This document shows, one piece after another, positions 53,028-63,310 of a DNA stretch of 64,000 bases. A program made the position numbers and the translations under genes. Origin of the DNA: Planctomycetota bacterium (GTDB lineage Bacteria > Planctomycetota > Planctomycetia > Pirellulales > Pirellulaceae). The first letter of the stretch is position 1, and each line of letters opens with the position of its first letter. The stretch spans positions 1 to 64,000 of the forward strand of contig JACNKX010000078.1 of NCBI GenBank assembly GCA_014381825.1, given 5' to 3'. A model generated the notes under the pieces. It searched no databases. It saw nothing but the letters and a program-made list of their open reading frames with translations, and had not been told where the DNA came from.

Positions 53028-53858
53028 TCAAAGGCTATATGCTCGAACTGCGTTTGTCCCCATGATATCGGCTTGCTCGTCGGCAGACAGATCGGCGATG
53101 AATTCGCGAACGGTCGCAACCCAATTTCCATAACCCGTCCGGAGCAAGCACACAGGCCAATCACTGCCAAACATCAATCGTTTCGGCCCGAACGCTTCGA
53201 TCGCGACGTCCCAATATCGTCGAATTAACTCGGGTGACCACTCGCCGTCACGTACTTCGGTTACAACGCCCGAGAACTTACAGGTAACATGGTCCCGGCG
53301 AGCCAACTCGCGCAGACCGGCAGCCCAAGCGGCGTGGAACTCGGTGCCTCGGATCGTCGGTTTGGCGATGTGGTCGAGCACAAACGGCTGATTCGGATGT
53401 TGATCGACGAACCGGATCGAGTTCGCCAGATGCTTGGCGTAGATCAGGATGTCGTAGACCAGACCGAATTGCTGCAGTTGCGAAATGCCTCGGTTAAAGT
53501 CCGCGCCCAGAATGAATTCTTCGTCGGGTTCGTCCTGGACGACGTGACGAACTGCTTTCAGCCATGGAGATTGCGTAAGTGACTCGACAACGGCCTCGAC
53601 ATCCGGAGACGTCAATGGAATCCACCCGACAACACCACGAATGAAATCAAACTCGGCCGCCAATTCAATGAGCCGAGTGGTCTCTTCGATCGATTGCCTG
53701 GCTTGCACGGAAACGACGCCATCGATGCCAGCCCGTTCGATTTCGGCGGCAAGATGTGCCGGGAGAAAGTCCCGCCGCAAGACAGACATATCGGGACCAA
53801 TCCAGTCGTATTGGACCGGATCGTAGTTCCAAAAGTGATGATGACTATCGATTTGCAT
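53028..53858 (-). CDS. COG3618 amidohydrolase (sugar-lactone hydrolase type)
   Basis: 276 aa from ATG 53858 with GAAGGA upstream. Starts MQIDSHHHFWNYDPVQYDWI, the HxHFW metal motif; later VRHVVQDEPDE, QPFVLDHIAKPTIRG and RLMFGSDWPVCLLRTGYGNW. This matches L-rhamnono-1,4-lactonase/L-fuconolactonase-like enzymes (TIM barrel). Lies in a same-strand set with an EamA transporter and a zinc-type dehydrogenase, which fits oxidation of a deoxy-sugar to its lactone and then hydrolysis. Confidence 0.9.
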   Translation of the reverse strand: MQIDSHHHFWNYDPVQYDWIGPDMSVLRRDFLPAHLAAEIERAGIDGVVSVQARQSIEETTRLIELAAEFDFIRGVVGWIPLTSPDVEAVVESLTQSPWLKAVRHVVQDEPDEEFILGADFNRGISQLQQFGLVYDILIYAKHLANSIRFVDQHPNQPFVLDHIAKPTIRGTEFHAAWAAGLRELARRDHVTCKFSGVVTEVRDGEWSPELIRRYWDVAIEAFGPKRLMFGSDWPVCLLRTGYGNWVATVREFIADLSADEQADIMGTNAVRAYSL

Positions 53859-53900
53859 CGGTTCGTGTCCTTCAATTGGATTCACACTTCGTTTAACGAT

Positions 53901-54860
53901 CTAGTTGCCAAGCGTCGTCGACTTCTTAAGGTTGACCAACAGTATACCGATCGTTACGCAAACTGCGGCGACCATCAGCATGGGCGTCATTCGATCCCCT
54001 CGCAGCAGGATTCCCGTGCCGACTCCGAACAGCGGAGTCGCGAAACTGAATACAGCAATCTGCGAGGCTGAATGGTGACGCAAGAGCAACGCTTGTAGTG
54101 CGAAGCAGATACCCGCGACGAGTACGCCTTGATAGACGAGGGCAATGACCGCTGGAGTCGTGAAGCCTCCGAATTCAACGTGTTCGAACGAGGCGCTACA
54201 AATGACGAATAGCACGACTCCAATCAGATCGTGCCAGAAGATCAACTTTCCCGGTTCGACGAACTTCAAGGCATGTTTAACGTAAACAACTTTCCACGCC
54301 AACACACACGCACTGACCAGTAGAATGGCGTCGCCAACTAGCGTCGGCTGATCTAACGACGTAGATGCTGTCGACGCGTTCGGTGCGTCAGTACGAAGCA
54401 GAAGAAGGAATACGCCCCCGAAAGCCACCATCAACCCGATCAACTTGCGCGCTGTCAGGTGATCTGCTTTTGTAATCCAGTGCTCGATGACAACGACCCA
54501 GAAGACAAACGTGTTGATCATCATCGACGAGTGGGACGAGTTCGACATCGTCACACCGACGTTGAACGTCGCGATTTGCAGGAAGAGCAAGAACCCGGCG
54601 ATCATCGCTGTTCGTCGTTGCCCAGCGCGAAGTCGCAATCCGCAACCTTCGACTCGGCACCAAAACAACATAAAGACGGTGGCCATCGCAAACCGAACGG
54701 CGGCCACAGCGATCGGCGGGAGTGTGTCGACGCTGTAGCTGACCGCTGCTGGGTTGGCACCCCAGAGCGCAACCGTCAACAGGGCAAGCGACGCGGTTTT
54801 GAGGCTGACCGGTTCAAGCTCGCGCGACTTGACCGGCTCCGCTTCACTCGTTTGATTCAC
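53901..54860 (-). CDS. EamA/DMT-family transporter
   Basis: 319 aa from GTG, ten hydrophobic segments in two similar halves (first half ALLTVALWGANPAAVSYSVD, second half LVGDAILLVSACVLAWKVVY). EamA proteins move amino acids, sugars or other metabolites across the inner membrane. Starts 6 bp after the dehydrogenase stop, so it is co-transcribed with it. Confidence 0.9.
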   Translation of the reverse strand: MNQTSEAEPVKSRELEPVSLKTASLALLTVALWGANPAAVSYSVDTLPPIAVAAVRFAMATVFMLFWCRVEGCGLRLRAGQRRTAMIAGFLLFLQIATFNVGVTMSNSSHSSMMINTFVFWVVVIEHWITKADHLTARKLIGLMVAFGGVFLLLLRTDAPNASTASTSLDQPTLVGDAILLVSACVLAWKVVYVKHALKFVEPGKLIFWHDLIGVVLFVICSASFEHVEFGGFTTPAVIALVYQGVLVAGICFALQALLLRHHSASQIAVFSFATPLFGVGTGILLRGDRMTPMLMVAAVCVTIGILLVNLKKSTTLGN

Positions 54861-54866
54861 AGGACA

Positions 54867-55823
54867 TCAACGAGGGAAGTCGACGAACACTTTGATAGCT
54901 CCGTCACGGCGTTCGGCGAAAATGTCAAACGCTTCTTGAATCTGATCAAGTGGCATTTGATGCGTGATGCAAGGCGTGACATCGATTCGCTTCTCGGCGA
55001 TCCATTGCATGGCGAGTGGAAAATCTCGCTCGAAGCTGGGGCCGATGCTGGTATGGATCGAAGCGTTCTTGTCAAAGAAGATCCGCCAGTGAACGTCGTC
55101 CATCTTCGCTCGCGGTACACCAAAGAACAAAATGTCGCCGCCGTACCGAACCAGATTGAAGCAATCGTTGATTCGTTGTTCGCGATGTCCGACGGCTTCG
55201 ACCACGAGATCTGCCATGGCTCCGTCCGTCAGCTCGCGCACTGCCTCGACGATATCCTCACGATCGGCGCTGATCGTGGCATTGGCTCCCATTTTGCTAC
55301 TAACATCAAGCCGATCGCCGAGCAGATCAACGCCGATGATCTTGCGAGCGCCCAGGTTCCGCAACGCACCATTAAACAACTGACCGATCGGACCTTGTCC
55401 CAGCACGACGACATCCTTGTCCAATACGCTCGGCACTTTCTTCAGCCCGAACAGGACCGTACCAAGCGGTTGCGCGAGCAAAGCCTGATCCTCTGGCGGT
55501 CGCGCATCGAGCGGAATTGCTTGCTTTTCAGTGACGCGGAAACGTTCGTAAAAACCGAAATGCTCCGTCGGAACACAGAGCACGCGATCACCGACGTTGA
55601 ACTTACTGCCGGTCGTCTCGACGACACGCCCGATCATCTCGTGCAGCGACTGGCCAATTACCGGCATGTGTTCGTGATAGTCGCCTTCGAAGTACAGCAA
55701 GTCGGAGCCGCATAGACAAGCGAGTTCAGGTTGGAACAAGATCTCGCCTTCACCTTCGAGAGACTGCTCGGGGACATCGACTAACTTGACCTTCCGCGGT
55801 TCGTACATATGGCCAGCAAACAA
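54867..55823 (-). CDS. Zinc-type medium-chain dehydrogenase (MDR family)
   Basis: 318 aa from TTG 55823. The TTG is chosen because AGAAGGAG lies 7 bp ahead and homologous strands begin here (LFAGHMYEPRKVKLVDVPE); the next ATG is at 55808 and a longer frame lacks similarity. Motifs: ACLCGSDLLYFEGDYHEHMP (catalytic Zn Cys), SLHEMIGRVVETTGSKFNVGDRV in place of the usual GHE, VVVLGQGPIGQLFNGALRNLG (NAD(P) site). The structural-zinc Cys quartet is not seen. Substrate could be a sugar or polyol, judged from its operon. Confidence 0.85.
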   Translation of the reverse strand: MFAGHMYEPRKVKLVDVPEQSLEGEGEILFQPELACLCGSDLLYFEGDYHEHMPVIGQSLHEMIGRVVETTGSKFNVGDRVLCVPTEHFGFYERFRVTEKQAIPLDARPPEDQALLAQPLGTVLFGLKKVPSVLDKDVVVLGQGPIGQLFNGALRNLGARKIIGVDLLGDRLDVSSKMGANATISADREDIVEAVRELTDGAMADLVVEAVGHREQRINDCFNLVRYGGDILFFGVPRAKMDDVHWRIFFDKNASIHTSIGPSFERDFPLAMQWIAEKRIDVTPCITHQMPLDQIQEAFDIFAERRDGAIKVFVDFPR

Positions 55824-56155
55824 CGTGGAACTCCTTCTGTCGCGAGGCGAGAAGCCTTGTTTCGTTTTCTCAACAAGTCCCCATGATGGTGTTGAATTTG
55901 CGCGACGCAAGTCCCCTGCGGCGAAACACTTGTTGTCATGGTGTTGAACTTTGACAACAAACGTGCAAGGAGTCACGCCGTTGCCAAGCGCCCAAGGTGT
56001 TTTTACCTGCTTTTCGGCGGCGCTTATTCCGGGGGAGTGCTATGTTTCGGTGTGCCTTCGAATTCTCGAAGGGCGGTAGATCCGCAGCCAATGCGAACTA
56101 CTGCTCGGATTGTAACAACCCGATCCCGTTGGTCCCCTAGCCTCGTCCGGTTGCC
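55824..56155. other. 330-bp divergent intergenic region
   Basis: The undecamer ATGGTGTTGAA occurs twice (about 55883 and 55938). Promoters for both the dehydrogenase operon and the CvpA-like gene must lie here; no strong -35/-10 pair stood out. Confidence 0.35.
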
Positions 56156-57085
56156 ATGACAACAAATCCTTACGACGAACCGCGAGGCATTCCACTTTGG
56201 ATGCCGATGGTCGGATTGTTCACCGCTGGAATCTCCTACTGCTGGATGCAAGAAGACTATGTCACTGCCTCCGTCCTGGCCGGCCTGATGGTTGCGGGAC
56301 TCAGCGGCTACCGAATGGGGGCTGTCCGACTTGCGGGATTCTTCGGTGGTTTCGCGGCATCGATTGCCTACGCTCCGAGTTGGGGAAAAATGTGTGAGCC
56401 TAAAATCGCCGAATTCCTGGGGACGACCGGACTGATGAGTCGCGTCATCAGTATTGGGGCGATTGGGATTGGAATCACCTGCGTGGCGATGATTCTGATG
56501 GCAATCCTCGCACGGTTGTTGCTCTCTGATCGCCCGCGGCTCCAAGCGACGAATCACTGGTTTGGGTTCTTGCTCGGCGGCGCACAAGGTATCGGCATCA
56601 TGCTGTTATTGCTCGGTGGCACGCAGATGGTCGAGCCGATGGCAAAAGAACGAGTCGCCTCGCCTACTGAGGATGGCGAGTTTGCCGCGACCATGTCGAA
56701 GCGAATTATTCAGATTGCCGAGCGAACTCGGGAGAGCAAAGTCGGTCCAATGGTGGTCGCCTATAATCCGTTTCAATACTTTCCTCAGCTGTCCCAAATG
56801 CAGGAGAGCGTCAAATTGGCGCGGGACCCTGAAAAGCTGAATCGATTAATGGAGTCGCCAAAGATCGAGGAGATGAAGCGGCGACCCGCGATGCGGCGAG
56901 CGATCGATTCATTGGCGACCGACGCTGAAATTCAACACGTTCTGCGCGCCGGCAAACCAGTCGATATGCAAACAGCGATGGCTTTGATGAACAATCCGAC
57001 GATCATGCAGCTGCTCGACGAACCGGACTTTGTCGGCGAGATGTCGAAAATGTTGCACGAGTTGGATCTCGCGCCGTCGCCGTAA
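56156..57085 (+). CDS. CvpA-like membrane protein with helical C-terminal extension
   Basis: 309 aa. Four hydrophobic segments in the first ~170 residues with ASVLAGLMVAGLSGYRMGAV, FFGGFAASIAYAPSWG and HWFGFLLGGAQGIGIMLLLL, the CvpA (PF02674) topology. The last ~130 residues are soluble, helical and charged (ESPKIEEMKRRPAMRRAIDS). CvpA affects colicin V release and envelope homeostasis in E. coli. Convergent with the next gene, 9 bp apart. Confidence 0.65.
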   Translation: MTTNPYDEPRGIPLWMPMVGLFTAGISYCWMQEDYVTASVLAGLMVAGLSGYRMGAVRLAGFFGGFAASIAYAPSWGKMCEPKIAEFLGTTGLMSRVISIGAIGIGITCVAMILMAILARLLLSDRPRLQATNHWFGFLLGGAQGIGIMLLLLGGTQMVEPMAKERVASPTEDGEFAATMSKRIIQIAERTRESKVGPMVVAYNPFQYFPQLSQMQESVKLARDPEKLNRLMESPKIEEMKRRPAMRRAIDSLATDAEIQHVLRAGKPVDMQTAMALMNNPTIMQLLDEPDFVGEMSKMLHELDLAPSP

Positions 57086-57094
57086 TGGGCGGCA

Positions 57095-59671
57095 TCATCG
57101 AATCAGCGTAGAAGTCTCTGGCTGTGTCGCCATTCTTTGCACATTCGCGCCATATTGCGGGCCAAGCGCAACGCCGATCCAACCTTCGGTGACCACGAAC
57201 TGCGTGACTTGTAGATCTTGGAGGTTCTCGCTCTCCGCAATCCGCTTGTTGATCAAGTTGAAAGGGCGACTACGAGACAACGCCTTGCTAAAGACCCCGC
57301 TCAGAATCGCTCGATCGAAGGACGTGATGTGACGTCCGTCGAGTTCGATTAATCTTTCTCGCACAAGATTCGCATCGAGTTGCGTGGGATCGGGGACGTA
57401 ATAGGCTCGCACTGCGAAGTTCCGCCACTTGCTCTTACGCCCACTGCGTAGTTCGGCGATGCGCAGCGTCACGATGACTCTGTCTTGGTCGAACCGAACG
57501 CGAATCGCTTCACTGTTAGCAAATCGAATCTTCACGCGCTCGGGCACGTCATCCGGAACTTCTAGATTCGGGCGAGCGAACGCCGCACCAATGTCGCGAA
57601 ACAGTTGGCGTAGATCAGACTCTTTGCCATCGAGTTTGAGCTGCTCGATGATATTGTTCATCGCGCTTTCGTGGACCTGAACACTCAACAAACTGTCACC
57701 TGGCGCTTGGGGGCGCGGTGTGTGTGCACCAAGTTGATGATCACCCGCGAGGCGATAACGACCAATCAGTCGTGTCTCGCTCGTGTGCAGGTCGAGTGCC
57801 GTCGGGTTCAGTCCCAAGTTTTTCATCGGTGAAAACAACTTGGCGTCAAAGTCGCGCTCGGCCGTCTCAATTCGAGAATGCACTTCCTCGTCGAGACGTT
57901 CACTCACGCGGGCTGCCAGTCGCACTTCCGCCTCGCGCCGAGCACTATTGAACCGGCTGTCATGTTGATCGAGGGCAATGCTTCGCGCCAGCCAACCAAG
58001 AATAGGAACGCGATCGAAATCGGTACGGAATCCGGTCAACCCGGCGTCGCTATCAGCCTCAGCTTCAGCCTGCCAAACGCTGAAACCGTTTCGTTCGATA
58101 ACCAGTAATTTGCGGGCGAGATAACGCGAAAGAGCTTCATTGTAAAAAGTTGCTGGTCCTGCGTCGGCCGCCGTTGAAGATTCGACTTCGCCGCTTGCCT
58201 CGACACCGACTCTCCAACGCAGAACGTCGGGAACGAGCGTCGCACGCAACTCAGTATGAATCCGACTGACCCCGTACACCTGCGTACCCTGTATGGTTTC
58301 GTTAATATCTTCGTCTGTAGGCTCGATCTCGGGAATCATGCGATTCAACAGTTCGCTCGAAACTGCGACGCGAATGTTGGCGTTGCGATAATGAGAATTG
58401 AGCAATGCGCTAAGCTTTTCGACCTCAGGATTCGTCGACCATCGCGCGTTTTGGTAGAGGCGGGCAAGCGAGTGGGCTCCATCGACGCGACCCGACTCTT
58501 CGTACGCTTCGAGATCATCGAGCAACGCCATACAGTCGATAGGTTCGTCCGCCCAGCGTCGCAACGCGAAGGCCAATTCAGAGAAAGGCGAGCCTTTTAG
58601 CATCGTCAGCTGCTGCGGATCTAGTTCGTCCGAATCCATTCGAGAAAGAATTCGCCGTGCAATCCCATGTTGATCTTGCGTCTTTCCCGAACCGATGAGT
58701 TCTCGCAGTTGATTCAGTAACAGGTATTCAGTCCATGCTGCACCTTCGTCCGTGTCAACGAGTTGCTCTTCGATAGCGCCCAACCGTTCTCCGATTTGCG
58801 AATCGTCGTCGCTTCGCAATGCGACAGGAACTGTTTGCCCCTGCACGACTTGCCGGACTTGCCTCCAGATTTCGATCCGTCGTGCCACGGCATAGTTGGC
58901 GCGAAGAATTTCCGAACGCGCAGCCGGTCGTCTTTCTTTCGCGGCGATCTTAGTTGCTTCGCGAACTGCGGCGTCAAGGATATCGAGGTACTCGGTGACG
59001 GCGCTGGCATGGAGCGATTCGGTGGCGTGAAGCTGCTCGATCGCAAAGCGCACGCGACTCGACCATTCGCGACATCCCTCAATTCTCGCAACTTGTTCGA
59101 GTCGCGAGACAAGATCGTTCGGCAGCGGCCAGAATGTCGAGACATGGGGCGCGTTCTCGGCCTCCTTTCGAGCAATCGGCACGCTGAGTTGCTCCTCCGA
59201 TGCGAGCGGTGGCGAGAGTCGAGGAGCGATCTCGATGCGAACTGGTTCTGGTTTTGTCTCTGGTTCAGGAAGACTCGGAACTTGATCAAACGATGGGTCA
59301 AACTCAACTCGTTCAGTCACTGGCGGCGAAATCTTGGCGGTCTGTCGAGACGTCTGGAAATTGTTTAGCGACAGCAAGTCGGTGGTGGGTGTGTCCTTTT
59401 CGATCGACCGCTCGAACGGAGCGTGCGACTGCTGCTGAGCGCCAATATCCGCGACCGAGTGAGGTTGAATTGGCCGCTGTATCGATGACTCATGCGCAGG
59501 GCTGGCAATCGCGACGGCGGCGAGGATTGGCTGCGACTGTCCGGACTCCGAGACCACGAGATGGTCTTCGACGGGTTTCCACGAACGCGGCGCGAGCAGC
59601 GTCAAGATGAGTAAACAGGTAACGACGCCAATATAGGGCCATAAGGGTGTGTTGGATAACGCTTTCGTCAT
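57095..59671 (-). CDS. Large membrane-anchored protein of unknown function
   Basis: 858 aa. One N-terminal membrane segment (YIGVVTCLLILTLL, about 13-27), a disordered Gln/Pro/Thr linker to ~170, then a helical region (about 170-440) and a region of mixed structure to the end with ISTLRATLVPDVLRWRVGVE-like beta strands and DLHTSETRLIGRYRLAGDHQ. I do not recognise the family; no catalytic motif stands out. The architecture suggests a periplasmic scaffold anchored in the inner membrane. Confidence 0.7.
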   Translation of the reverse strand: MTKALSNTPLWPYIGVVTCLLILTLLAPRSWKPVEDHLVVSESGQSQPILAAVAIASPAHESSIQRPIQPHSVADIGAQQQSHAPFERSIEKDTPTTDLLSLNNFQTSRQTAKISPPVTERVEFDPSFDQVPSLPEPETKPEPVRIEIAPRLSPPLASEEQLSVPIARKEAENAPHVSTFWPLPNDLVSRLEQVARIEGCREWSSRVRFAIEQLHATESLHASAVTEYLDILDAAVREATKIAAKERRPAARSEILRANYAVARRIEIWRQVRQVVQGQTVPVALRSDDDSQIGERLGAIEEQLVDTDEGAAWTEYLLLNQLRELIGSGKTQDQHGIARRILSRMDSDELDPQQLTMLKGSPFSELAFALRRWADEPIDCMALLDDLEAYEESGRVDGAHSLARLYQNARWSTNPEVEKLSALLNSHYRNANIRVAVSSELLNRMIPEIEPTDEDINETIQGTQVYGVSRIHTELRATLVPDVLRWRVGVEASGEVESSTAADAGPATFYNEALSRYLARKLLVIERNGFSVWQAEAEADSDAGLTGFRTDFDRVPILGWLARSIALDQHDSRFNSARREAEVRLAARVSERLDEEVHSRIETAERDFDAKLFSPMKNLGLNPTALDLHTSETRLIGRYRLAGDHQLGAHTPRPQAPGDSLLSVQVHESAMNNIIEQLKLDGKESDLRQLFRDIGAAFARPNLEVPDDVPERVKIRFANSEAIRVRFDQDRVIVTLRIAELRSGRKSKWRNFAVRAYYVPDPTQLDANLVRERLIELDGRHITSFDRAILSGVFSKALSRSRPFNLINKRIAESENLQDLQVTQFVVTEGWIGVALGPQYGANVQRMATQPETSTLIR

Positions 59672-60004
59672 TCCGTCGACCTCAAGGTGTCTTCAATCGC
59701 GCGGCGCATTAAGGCCACGACCGCTTATCTGATAAGTTCGGTAAGATCGGCACGAGAAGTCGAACTTGATTCTTCGTACCACTCGGTTCCATCGGACCAA
59801 GCCGCAAGAAGTGATAAGCGGTACGGATTGGGAGGGATGAACCTAACAGCGGGCCCCCGTTCGATGGCCGCGATTCGGCTGCTAGCACGAGCAATCCGAG
59901 GCGAACCAATCGATCTTTGTCCATCGACCCGGATGTGATACTTTACTGCCCCGCTATATGTCAACGAATGGCATAGATTGCAAACTGCCCAAGGAGGGGT
60001 TCTC
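59672..60004. other. 333-bp divergent intergenic region
   Basis: Between two divergent long genes. I saw no repeat, hairpin or clear promoter here. Confidence 0.35.
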
Positions 60005-63000
60005 GTGCAAATCAGGAATATTGGACTCGATCGTTTCGGCGCGTGCGCCGAAATGTCGCTTGACTCATTGACCGATGGCGTCAACGTCATTTACGGACCC
60101 GCTGGATCTGGCAAAGCGACACTAGGTCGCTTTGTTCGGTCGATCTTATACGGATTCGACGACTCAACGCGGCGACAGTATTTGCCCGTCGATTCACGAG
60201 GATATGGCGGCGCTCTGACGATCCAAACTCTTTCAGGCACACATACGATCACTCGCGTTGACGACGGCAGCCATGATGGCCAGCCGACGGTCGGACGCGA
60301 CCATGGCACCGCCGTCGGGCGCAGCAAGACGGCTGAAGAGGTTGCGGCGATCCCAGAATCTACCTTTGAGCGGATCTATGCGGTCGATTATCGACGTCGC
60401 CCAGGCATCGGGGCTCTGATCGAAGAGGCACATGCGAGCGGCCTCGACCTGCTCGGTCGTTCAATTGGCTTAGAGAGCTTGTCCGTCTCAGAACAACAAC
60501 TTCGACAACTACGTGATTCACTAGCAACCGTTCCTCGCGTTCAAGCAACGCATGACGAACTGAGTAGTCGCCGGGTCGAGTTGTTGCGAGTCATCAGCGA
60601 ACTCGAATCGGCGCTCGGCAATCAACCCGACGAAGAATCGCTATCCATCCAAATCACACACTTCGAAACGCAACTGGGTGAATCGCAGGCGAAGCTGCGC
60701 GAGTTGCAAAACGAGTTGAAAATCACCGAGGTTCGTAGGCACCAACTCTTGGCCAGTCGCAACATCGATCCGACGACACAATCGGTGGACGCTCCCCAGC
60801 TGCAGGAGTTGAATGAACTCGTTGCCCAGATCATGGGATGGCAGCAGACGTTGCGAGCGATCACCGCTCGACGTCAATCGCTTGAAGAGAAGGCGGATCA
60901 GTATGGTGCGAGTGAGCTGTCAGGCGTCCCACGTCGTCGCTTGGGCGAGATCGAATCGCAAATCGACGATGTTCAATCGACACTCGCCGGGCTCGACGAG
61001 TCAGCAAAGTATCACGGCCACGAAGTGCGCTCTCTATTCACTGACGTCTTTGCCGAGTTGCGGGCGAATGTCTATCGGCTTTGCAATCAGTTGAGTGACT
61101 GGGAGGCAACGGCTCGCCATCAGGACTGCTCAAGCGAGGCGAAAGATCTCGTGCGATGCGAGTCCGAGTTGCGTCTCACGATTCAGAGAGCGTCCGCTCG
61201 ACAAGGTGTCTTGCAAGCAGACATCGAACAGCTGTTCGGCGAAGACGCCGTCGCGTTGACTCCTTGGAATAATGTGAATTGTGAATGCGTCGAACATCCA
61301 CCACTACGAGCTGAGACACTGTTTACCGACGCTCCCACGGATTGGGAGCACGAACTGTCGGTTGTGTCATCCCAGATTTCAGTATTGGAACGACAGCAAG
61401 ACCGTTTAATCTCCGATGCCGACGACGTCGAGTCGGATCTCCAAGCAGCCCGCGCACGTTTGCGATTGCTGGACCGCGTCGAGATTTTGGACCAATTGGA
61501 TGCAAAGCGGGCCGAGTTGCGACGCGTCGAACAAAACCTTCGCGACTCGGATCGGCGACGCAAGGTGTTAGAGGAAATCGCCACTCTCGAGGAAGCGATC
61601 AGCGAAGTGCGATCCGACTCCCGAACGTCTTCGCTTACTTCTGATGCCTCGGAATATGTCCGCCGTTTAACAGCTGGTGATCTACGAAAGATCGAAGTCG
61701 CTGCCAACGAGCAGGTCTGGGTAGTCGACGAGCATGGTCGTCGTCGAGCGTATCATCAGCTGAGCGATGGCGGGCGGGATTTGGTTTACTTGAGCATCTG
61801 CCTCGCTCTGGTCGAAGGCTTCAAGTCACGAGGCGTTCGCGTACCCATGATCGTGAGCGGAGTTTTCACCCATGTGGATTCTAAGAACGTCCCAGAGGCA
61901 GCCGAGCTGTTACGCGACTTTGCAGCTCGTGATCATCAGATTCTACTATTCACGCGTCACGAACATGTGGCCAGCGTGTTTCGCCTCCTGAATGTCCCGA
62001 CGCGGGCGCTGGAACGCGTCGCATTGCCCTCAGATGAAATCGTGAACGACGAGGCGCTGGATTCACGGCGGAAGATAACCGAAGAGATCGTCGCCAAGGA
62101 TACCGCCAGCGAGTTCACACTCTCGGAGCACAGCTCCATCGAAGAAGCGCCCGCCATCGATGCGACGAGCGCTGCGAGGCTTCGGAACATCGGTGTGATG
62201 CGAGTCGGCGATCTGCTCCGATTGTCTGCCAAGTTAGCGGCTACTGAGTTACGTGATTATGGAATCACTACTGACCAAATCATTTCGTGGAAAGCACAGA
62301 CACGACTGGTGTGCGAAGTCCCTCGGCTGCGCGGTTACGACGCCAGGATTCTGGTCGCGTGTGGCATCACCGAAGCGGAAGCACTCTATCGCCTGAGCCC
62401 TTCCGAACTGCGAACAATCGTGAAGGACGTGGCTGCGAGTAGCGATGGCCAGGCCTTGCTGCTCTCTGGAACCGAATTCGAACTGTCTCGCGTTGCCGAT
62501 TGGATTGGAACACGTCGCGGAAAAGCTGCTTCCGAGCAATCAAGCGGCTCGCGCCAACGCGACCCCTCATCGAATCGGGGGGAGCGATCTTCGCGAGGAA
62601 AGAAGAGCAGGAGTCGTGGCGAAGCCGAGCCGGGACGTCGCGAACGGAGCCCCGACGTCGTCAAGATGCGTTCAAACGCTTCACAATATGAATTCTACCT
62701 CGGCGGGAGCGACGCGGTCGTCGACGCACCTTCGATCGGCGCTCGAACGGCAGAGCGATTGGAAGCGATCGGCATCACCACCATTGCCGACCTGCTAAAG
62801 GCTGATCCTGGCTCGGTTTCCGAGCAACTGGACGTCAAACGCTTCACGACCAAAGTGATCACCGGATGGCAGAACCAGATGGAACTAGCGTGTCGTGTCC
62901 CCCAACTGCGCGGTCACGATGCCCAGATCCTTGTGGCTCTCGGTGTTACTGACGTCGAGGAATTAGCTGCGAGCGATCCGCAAGAACTGTGGACGTTGGT

Positions 63001-63124
63001 CAAGCCTTTTGTCGAAACAAAAGAAGGTAAGCGTATAATTCGCAACGGCAAGACGCCCGACTTGGATGAAGTGACGGAGTGGGTCCAACGGGCACAGGCG
63101 TCGCGACAACTTAACGCGGCGTAA
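60005..63124 (+). CDS. SMC/YhaN-like coiled-coil ATPase with two DUF4332 domains
   Basis: 1039 aa from GTG 60005, preceded by AAGGAGGGG; the frame from 59978 would overlap that ribosome site. N-terminal ABC-type half: VQIRNIGLDRFGACAEMSLD then GPAGSGKAT (31-39), a Walker A in which the Ser/Thr after Lys is Ala. Residues about 170-600 are coiled coil. The C-terminal half has signature LSDGGRDLVYLSICLALVEG, but the Walker B strand reads PMIVSGVFTHVDSKN with no Asp-Glu pair. Two helix-rich DUF4332 domains follow (ARLRNIGVMRVGDLLRLSAK and RTAERLEAIGITTIADLLKA), HhH-like DNA-binding modules. Confidence 0.8.
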   Translation: MQIRNIGLDRFGACAEMSLDSLTDGVNVIYGPAGSGKATLGRFVRSILYGFDDSTRRQYLPVDSRGYGGALTIQTLSGTHTITRVDDGSHDGQPTVGRDHGTAVGRSKTAEEVAAIPESTFERIYAVDYRRRPGIGALIEEAHASGLDLLGRSIGLESLSVSEQQLRQLRDSLATVPRVQATHDELSSRRVELLRVISELESALGNQPDEESLSIQITHFETQLGESQAKLRELQNELKITEVRRHQLLASRNIDPTTQSVDAPQLQELNELVAQIMGWQQTLRAITARRQSLEEKADQYGASELSGVPRRRLGEIESQIDDVQSTLAGLDESAKYHGHEVRSLFTDVFAELRANVYRLCNQLSDWEATARHQDCSSEAKDLVRCESELRLTIQRASARQGVLQADIEQLFGEDAVALTPWNNVNCECVEHPPLRAETLFTDAPTDWEHELSVVSSQISVLERQQDRLISDADDVESDLQAARARLRLLDRVEILDQLDAKRAELRRVEQNLRDSDRRRKVLEEIATLEEAISEVRSDSRTSSLTSDASEYVRRLTAGDLRKIEVAANEQVWVVDEHGRRRAYHQLSDGGRDLVYLSICLALVEGFKSRGVRVPMIVSGVFTHVDSKNVPEAAELLRDFAARDHQILLFTRHEHVASVFRLLNVPTRALERVALPSDEIVNDEALDSRRKITEEIVAKDTASEFTLSEHSSIEEAPAIDATSAARLRNIGVMRVGDLLRLSAKLAATELRDYGITTDQIISWKAQTRLVCEVPRLRGYDARILVACGITEAEALYRLSPSELRTIVKDVAASSDGQALLLSGTEFELSRVADWIGTRRGKAASEQSSGSRQRDPSSNRGERSSRGKKSRSRGEAEPGRRERSPDVVKMRSNASQYEFYLGGSDAVVDAPSIGARTAERLEAIGITTIADLLKADPGSVSEQLDVKRFTTKVITGWQNQMELACRVPQLRGHDAQILVALGVTDVEELAASDPQELWTLVKPFVETKEGKRIIRNGKTPDLDEVTEWVQRAQASRQLNAA

Positions 63125-63310
63125 GACTTGCCATTCATATTAGATCGATCAATTATTACTGCTGATTAGTATTTGGCGTTCGGAATGTCTTGTCGATCCT
63201 AAGTGATCGGTGTGGACACCCGCAATGTCGGCCATTATTCGATTCGTATTTACAACCTGCGGACAGAGTTGTGTAGAATCGACGCACGTCCTGAGACTCA
63301 GGAGGCAGCG

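Noticed and set aside
54459-55715. 418-codon plus-strand open frame
   Set aside because: It is antisense to the EamA and dehydrogenase genes, which have clear family motifs; the frame is a composition artefact.
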